A stretch of 64,000 nucleotides of DNA, taken from positions 2,728,001-2,792,000 of the forward strand of contig JAMKCF010000013.1 in NCBI GenBank assembly GCA_023634235.1, in the 5' to 3' direction. Below the pieces are notes generated by a model, which had not been told where the DNA came from, did no database searches, and saw nothing but the letters and a program-made list of their open reading frames with translations. This DNA comes from Pisaster brevispinus. Its lineage: Eukaryota; Echinodermata; Asteroidea; Forcipulatida; Asteriidae. This document shows, piece after piece, positions 60,360 through 64,000 of this stretch. Both the position numbers and the translations under genes were made by a program. How positions within the stretch are numbered: position 1 is the first letter of the stretch; every line of letters begins with the position of its first letter.

Positions 60360-60391
<32 letters not shown>
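59965..60391 (+). mobile_element. tRNA-Leu(CAA)-derived SINE, family S1, full length
   Basis: 427 bp. The head GTCGTGGCCGAGCGG has an anticodon region GGACTCAAGC like tRNA-Leu CAA, then GGGTTCGAGTCCCGG box B and GTGACA. The body contains CTTCGGATGGGACGTAGAGC and GTAAAAGAACCCAG. The 3' end GTGCTATATAAG then (ATT)n resembles tails of L2/CR1-type LINEs, which may mobilise it (inference). Best reference copy of the family here. Confidence 0.88.
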
Positions 60392-60410
60392 AGGATCTTC
60401 TACTGACAGG

Positions 60411-60529
60411 GCCAGGTCTGAATTGGTGGCTACAGCTATGGCTAGATCGCAACATCAACATGCATTGAAGCATAGGCTGACCTTAGCAACAACCTTAGCA
60501 ACAGCCACAGCCACCAACTTGGACACACC
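60411..60529. mobile_element. MITE, GCTACAGCTATGGCT family
   Basis: Opens GGTCTGAATTGGTGGCTAC and closes with the inverse AGCCACCAACTTGGACACACC. Relative of 58312-58454; inserted just past the S1 SINE tail. Confidence 0.7.
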
Positions 60530-60722
60530 CTATTTTCATTCAGAGTTCAATTTCACAAGACGTTTAGAACAAAATAATGCTTAGCACAGACAAAATGTGT
60601 TAGGCAAAAACATGTTGCCTAAATGCAAAGTGTTTGTCAAATTGATGGTGGCTGGTTGATTACGTTTGTTAGCAAAAAGTGATCCAGCAATCTGTCGCTA
60701 AGCAGTTTTACAAATTTGATCC

Positions 60723-60935
60723 CTGGACCCGATTTCATACATGTCATAGAGCTGCTTAAGCAACAACAACAAAAGTAGCTAAGCACAAACCAATTATGCT
60801 TATCAGAATAAGTTTACCAGCCAAAATGTGATGTCTATATGTAAAATGTGTGACTGGCATCCCGTTTATTTTTTGCTGAGCAGAAAATTGTTAAGCAATA
60901 TTATCTGCTTAAGCAGCTCCATGAAATTGGGCCTT
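60723..60935. mobile_element. Fold-back MITE, AAGCAGCTCT family
   Basis: CTGGACCCGATTTCAT, AGAGCTGCTTAAGCA and the inverse TGCTTAAGCAGCTCCATG, AAATTGGGCC at the far end. The interior reads in the opposite direction to 58975-59171. Confidence 0.78.
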
Positions 60936-61937
60936 GGTTATGACGTAGCCACTGCAAAGTGATGAAGCGTACAATGAATATACATGACCATTACTCAGAA
61001 CAGGATAATACTGGATTACTCACATTAAAGGAATGTACAATAACATGGCAATATATTTAGCAGTTCGTTGGAGTACCTTGATGCATTAAATCACTTGGTA
61101 GAAGAAGTAAACCAATCTGAAATTTTTTGTAAAGACAAAATATTCCATGGTCTTATCGTTCGAGGGAATTATAATTTGGATAATCTTAAAATAGCTTAGA
61201 ATGAGAGGAATTCAATGAAATTTGTATGAATGGGACGAAGTTATTTACAATTTGTGCTTTTTTGATGAAAAGAAAAAAAACCTACACATTAAGTAAGGAT
61301 ACAACTTAAAAGCTCAATAAATTACTTGGATTTGGACAGAACTCATGTCAAAGGCAGAAAATATTCCTATGAATGATTTAGTTTCAGACACTTGTATAAA
61401 CTGAACTGTTAAAACTACTTGAACAACTATGTAGTATTAAGCACCCATCAAAAATACTTTGCCACACGACTCTGAGTTACATGTAAGTGAAGTTACAAAA
61501 CTTTGCATGGTGTAAAAATAAAACCACTAGTTTGCAGGGATCAATGTCACAAAGCCTGTACAGCAAATGTTTTCTGCTTACAGGCGGCTGTTGGCACACT
61601 CTCTGTTATACAACCACTACCTTATGCAAAGTAAAAGCAAGGCTTGAAATTAACACTGGACCGCAGGCCCAAGGCCAGTGATTTTCGCGTCGGGCCAGTA
61701 CACTTATGACCATATGTAAGTCCAGTGTTCTTGTGTTTTTGAATAATAATGCCTCACTGTTAGTTTTAATTTAAACTGTTCAAACGTGGAACTGTGTAGT
61801 GGTTTTTGCTCATAGCAATCTGGTCTGGTAACAAATTCTCTGTTCCAGTAAAACTTTTGAGCTACAAGCCCTGCGGTCTTGTGGAAGTTTTTCCCAAACT
61901 CAAGCCCTGAAAAGGCACGCTAACTTGCTGTAAACAG
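60936..61937. other. Intergenic stretch, no feature recognised
   Basis: Non-coding as far as can be seen. The frame at 61487-61681 has no family signature. Confidence 0.5.
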
Positions 61938-62063
61938 TGCCCAATTTCATGACTCTGCTTACCACAGAATTCTGCGCTAACAGCCTACAGCACCACGACC
62001 CATAGACCTTTACAGGGCGCCGTAAGCGCAAAATTCAGTGGTAAGGAGTGCCATGAATTTGGG
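61938..62063. mobile_element. MITE, GGGCCCAATTTCATGG family
   Basis: Begins TGCCCAATTTCATGACTCTG and ends GTGCCATGAATTTGGG. Relative of 59172-59284. A CTTACTGGTAA triplication with an ACTGGGCCC end at 62156-62222 may be the remnant of another member. Confidence 0.58.
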
Positions 62064-62349
62064 TGAATGCTCACACATGCTGGCTAATCTTCTTTATCGT
62101 TTATGGAATACACATTTGCACAGATTTTGTTCGCTATTGTAAACACAGAAAGTTTCTTACTGGTAAGTTTGCTTACTGGTAAATTTGCTTACTGGTAAAC
62201 AGCCTTTATGAAACTGGGCCCTGGTAACAGCTATGCAATTGTTATCTCGACTTAGAGATAAATCTCGGCAAAAATGAGTTATCCTCGACAAAGAGTACAT
62301 GTAACATGTCACAAAAATAAAAAATATATCGGGAGGCTAATCATCCTTA

Positions 62350-62660
62350 CTCGCAGCTGAGAAGCTGAAATGCAAAGGGCAGAGCTAAAATGTGGCCGAG
62401 CCGTTGGCATGTAAAGGTGCTTTTTGGCGGCCAGCCACTTCGACCCATATATGGCCATGGAGAACAGCCAGAGATCAAAAGTGTTTGATTCTTCCAGAGG
62501 GAGGTAAACCGGAGGGCCCCACAGAAACAAAAAAACACGGCACAGGAGAGAACCAATGCACAACTCTACTCACACATCGCCCTAGCCGGGAATTGAAGCA
62601 GGGCCAGTGTGGTGAGAGGCAAGCCCTTGACACACAAGCCCACCCATGCAACCCTTGTGT
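62350..62660 (-). mobile_element. tRNA-derived SINE, family S5
   Basis: On the minus strand GTCAAGGGCTTGCCTCTCAC and GCTTCAATTCCCGGC form a tRNA-like head, followed by TTGGTTCTCTCCTGTGCCG and GGGCCCTCCGGTTTACC. This resembles a widespread marine-invertebrate SINE type, which is from memory rather than a search. Confidence 0.62.
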
Positions 62661-62877
62661 GGTATATTTAGATAGCAGTTTGACCCCAAAAGGTTACTCA
62701 AAGCTGAATTACTCAAACTCATTCAAAAACTCATTTACTCAAACTCAAGGTCACATTTCTGGCACTGCATGTCACAAAGACATTTCCACTCGATGATACA
62801 TGTAGTTGGACTCAATGAGCACTGAGCTCTAACAGTCATTGAAGGTTAAGAGTTGCATTCAAGCGAGGGCTCACTCC

Positions 62878-64000
62878 TCAAACACTCGTTCCACTCTCCA
62901 TTGAGTGACCCAATCTAGCCTCTCGGTCGGTGGCATCCGTTATATCAAGATTTGATTTTGTATCCTTTTTATAATGCTGTTGAGATTTATCTGCGGAGTT
63001 TGTTTCTGGCAAACTTGAAATGCTACTATTGGAGTCACGTTCTATCGCTGTTTCGGCATGTACAGTCTCGTTGCTTATACTCGTGGAGGGATGGACACTG
63101 TTACTTGTACCTGACCCACTTGCACTGTTTTGTCTATTACTGTTTAGTACAGTTTCCATCGTAGGCACAGCTTGTTGCTGAATGTTTGAGTGAACTGAGT
63201 TGTTAGCGTTTACATTGGATGGCTGTGTTGGGTAATTGGCACCGGCTGCTGGAGGATAACGGTGAGTTGCAACCCGCCTGAACGGGCCGAGATGGAACTG
63301 CCAAATGGTTGGCCTGGTGGTAGGCTGCACTTGACGAACAGCCGCGGGTTGCGTAGTATCGCTACCGGCGCCGCGGTGCTCCTCTGCCTCAGCCCCGCCC
63401 TGGGGGTTTCCCTGAGGTTCCTCTAGAGGTACATCTTCGGGTATGTTGTCTTGAAGATTGAGGTTAAGATTAGCATTGAGGCCCGCACCATGCATGCCAC
63501 CGTGTTGGTTTCGTTGTAGGAGAAGCTGAATACGAGCTTGTTGTAGGATCGTTGGTAACTCATGATGATGGAAAAAGTAGATCATTGAATGCTGTAGAAA
63601 AAGAAAAAGATAAATACATTCTGAGAAATGTAAGCTAGTTCTTCTTAACCGTGTCTTAATCATGTAAATAATCTGTATTCCACATCAACTTTTTCAAGTA
63701 TACATGTAATCACGAGATATGTTTCTCAAAAGCCAACGTACAGTGGTTTGTTATTGACGTAGATCTACAAACCCAATGTCCTAAAGTAAGTCAACAACCA
63801 AACTGTTGGACTCTGAATACAGTGGTATGCCTGTCTCGCAATAAGCATACTTGTTACAGTGATGCAAGATTCAAAATTCAACAGAACCTCCTTAGATTTT
63901 GAAAGGCTTTGGAGTGGGTCAAGTTTACGAGTAAACTTGACAAAATATGAGAATATAAAAGTATTTTGTGACATACCTGAATAAATAACCAAGATGTAAT
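62878..64000 (-). CDS. TMEM259: Membralin (TMEM259), C-terminal exons only
   Basis: Partial gene running off the right edge. Two exons are visible on the minus strand: 64000-63977 (partial, ITSWLFIQ, donor GTATGT) and the last exon 63591-62878 (acceptor CTACAG), joined in phase 0. The joint gives [20 protein letters not shown], matching the end of the last transmembrane segment and the following HHxELPxILQQ motif of membralin, an ER membrane protein linked to ER-associated degradation and motor-neuron survival in vertebrates. The remaining about 215 residues are a low-complexity cytosolic tail rich in Asn, Ser, Gln and Thr, ending at TGA 62880-62878. This tail is poorly conserved across the family. 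The upstream exons lie outside the window. Confidence 0.93.

Noticed and set aside
62392..62796. 134-residue coding sequence
   Set aside because: Most of it lies antisense within an S5 SINE; no family signature.

Overview
The window is eukaryotic nuclear DNA from an animal. Genes have many short coding exons with GT-AG introns, AT-rich introns full of tRNA-derived SINEs and short inverted-repeat elements, and encoded proteins that align end to end with vertebrate orthologues. The repeat style and intron-rich conserved genes suggest a marine invertebrate deuterostome, most likely an echinoderm. That placement is inference; no taxonomic marker is present.

Three complete genes and one partial gene are supported. 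KRI1 (minus strand, 13513 down to 1864) has 16 coding exons and joins in frame to 1082 codons. PIGG (plus strand, 14625-22821) has 13 coding exons and 971 codons. The two are head to head across a 1.1 kb gap that probably holds their promoters. HECTD3 (minus strand, 38670 down to 24432) has 18 coding exons and 874 codons and lies tail to tail with PIGG. The last exons of membralin (TMEM259) enter from the right edge on the minus strand (64000 down to 62878). Splice joints were read by hand; each gene sums to a whole number of codons. The genes share no pathway: KRI1 acts in 40S ribosome biogenesis, PIGG in GPI-anchor synthesis in the ER, HECTD3 in ubiquitin transfer, and membralin in the ER membrane.

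The remarkable part is 38.67-57.03 kb, directly upstream of the HECTD3 start codon. A 15.4 kb array (40369-55792) of about 571 copies of a GC-rich 27-bp unit dominates it. The array has three blocks: about 36 copies of an A-type unit, about 500 of a C-type unit, then about 35 of the A-type. On its left are about six copies of a 210-bp AT-rich satellite. On its right are four diverged tRNA-like units of about 140 bp, then two diverged inverted copies of the 210-bp satellite. The whole block is bracketed by a 110-bp inverted repeat whose left copy is the immediate 5' flank of HECTD3. This looks like one large composite element with terminal inverted repeats, or a fold-back element that captured a minisatellite. 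I know of no name for it.

The very long reading frames through the array are artefacts of a stop-free 27-bp unit. The rest of the intergenic DNA (55.8-62.9 kb) holds only SINEs, MITE-like elements and anonymous sequence.
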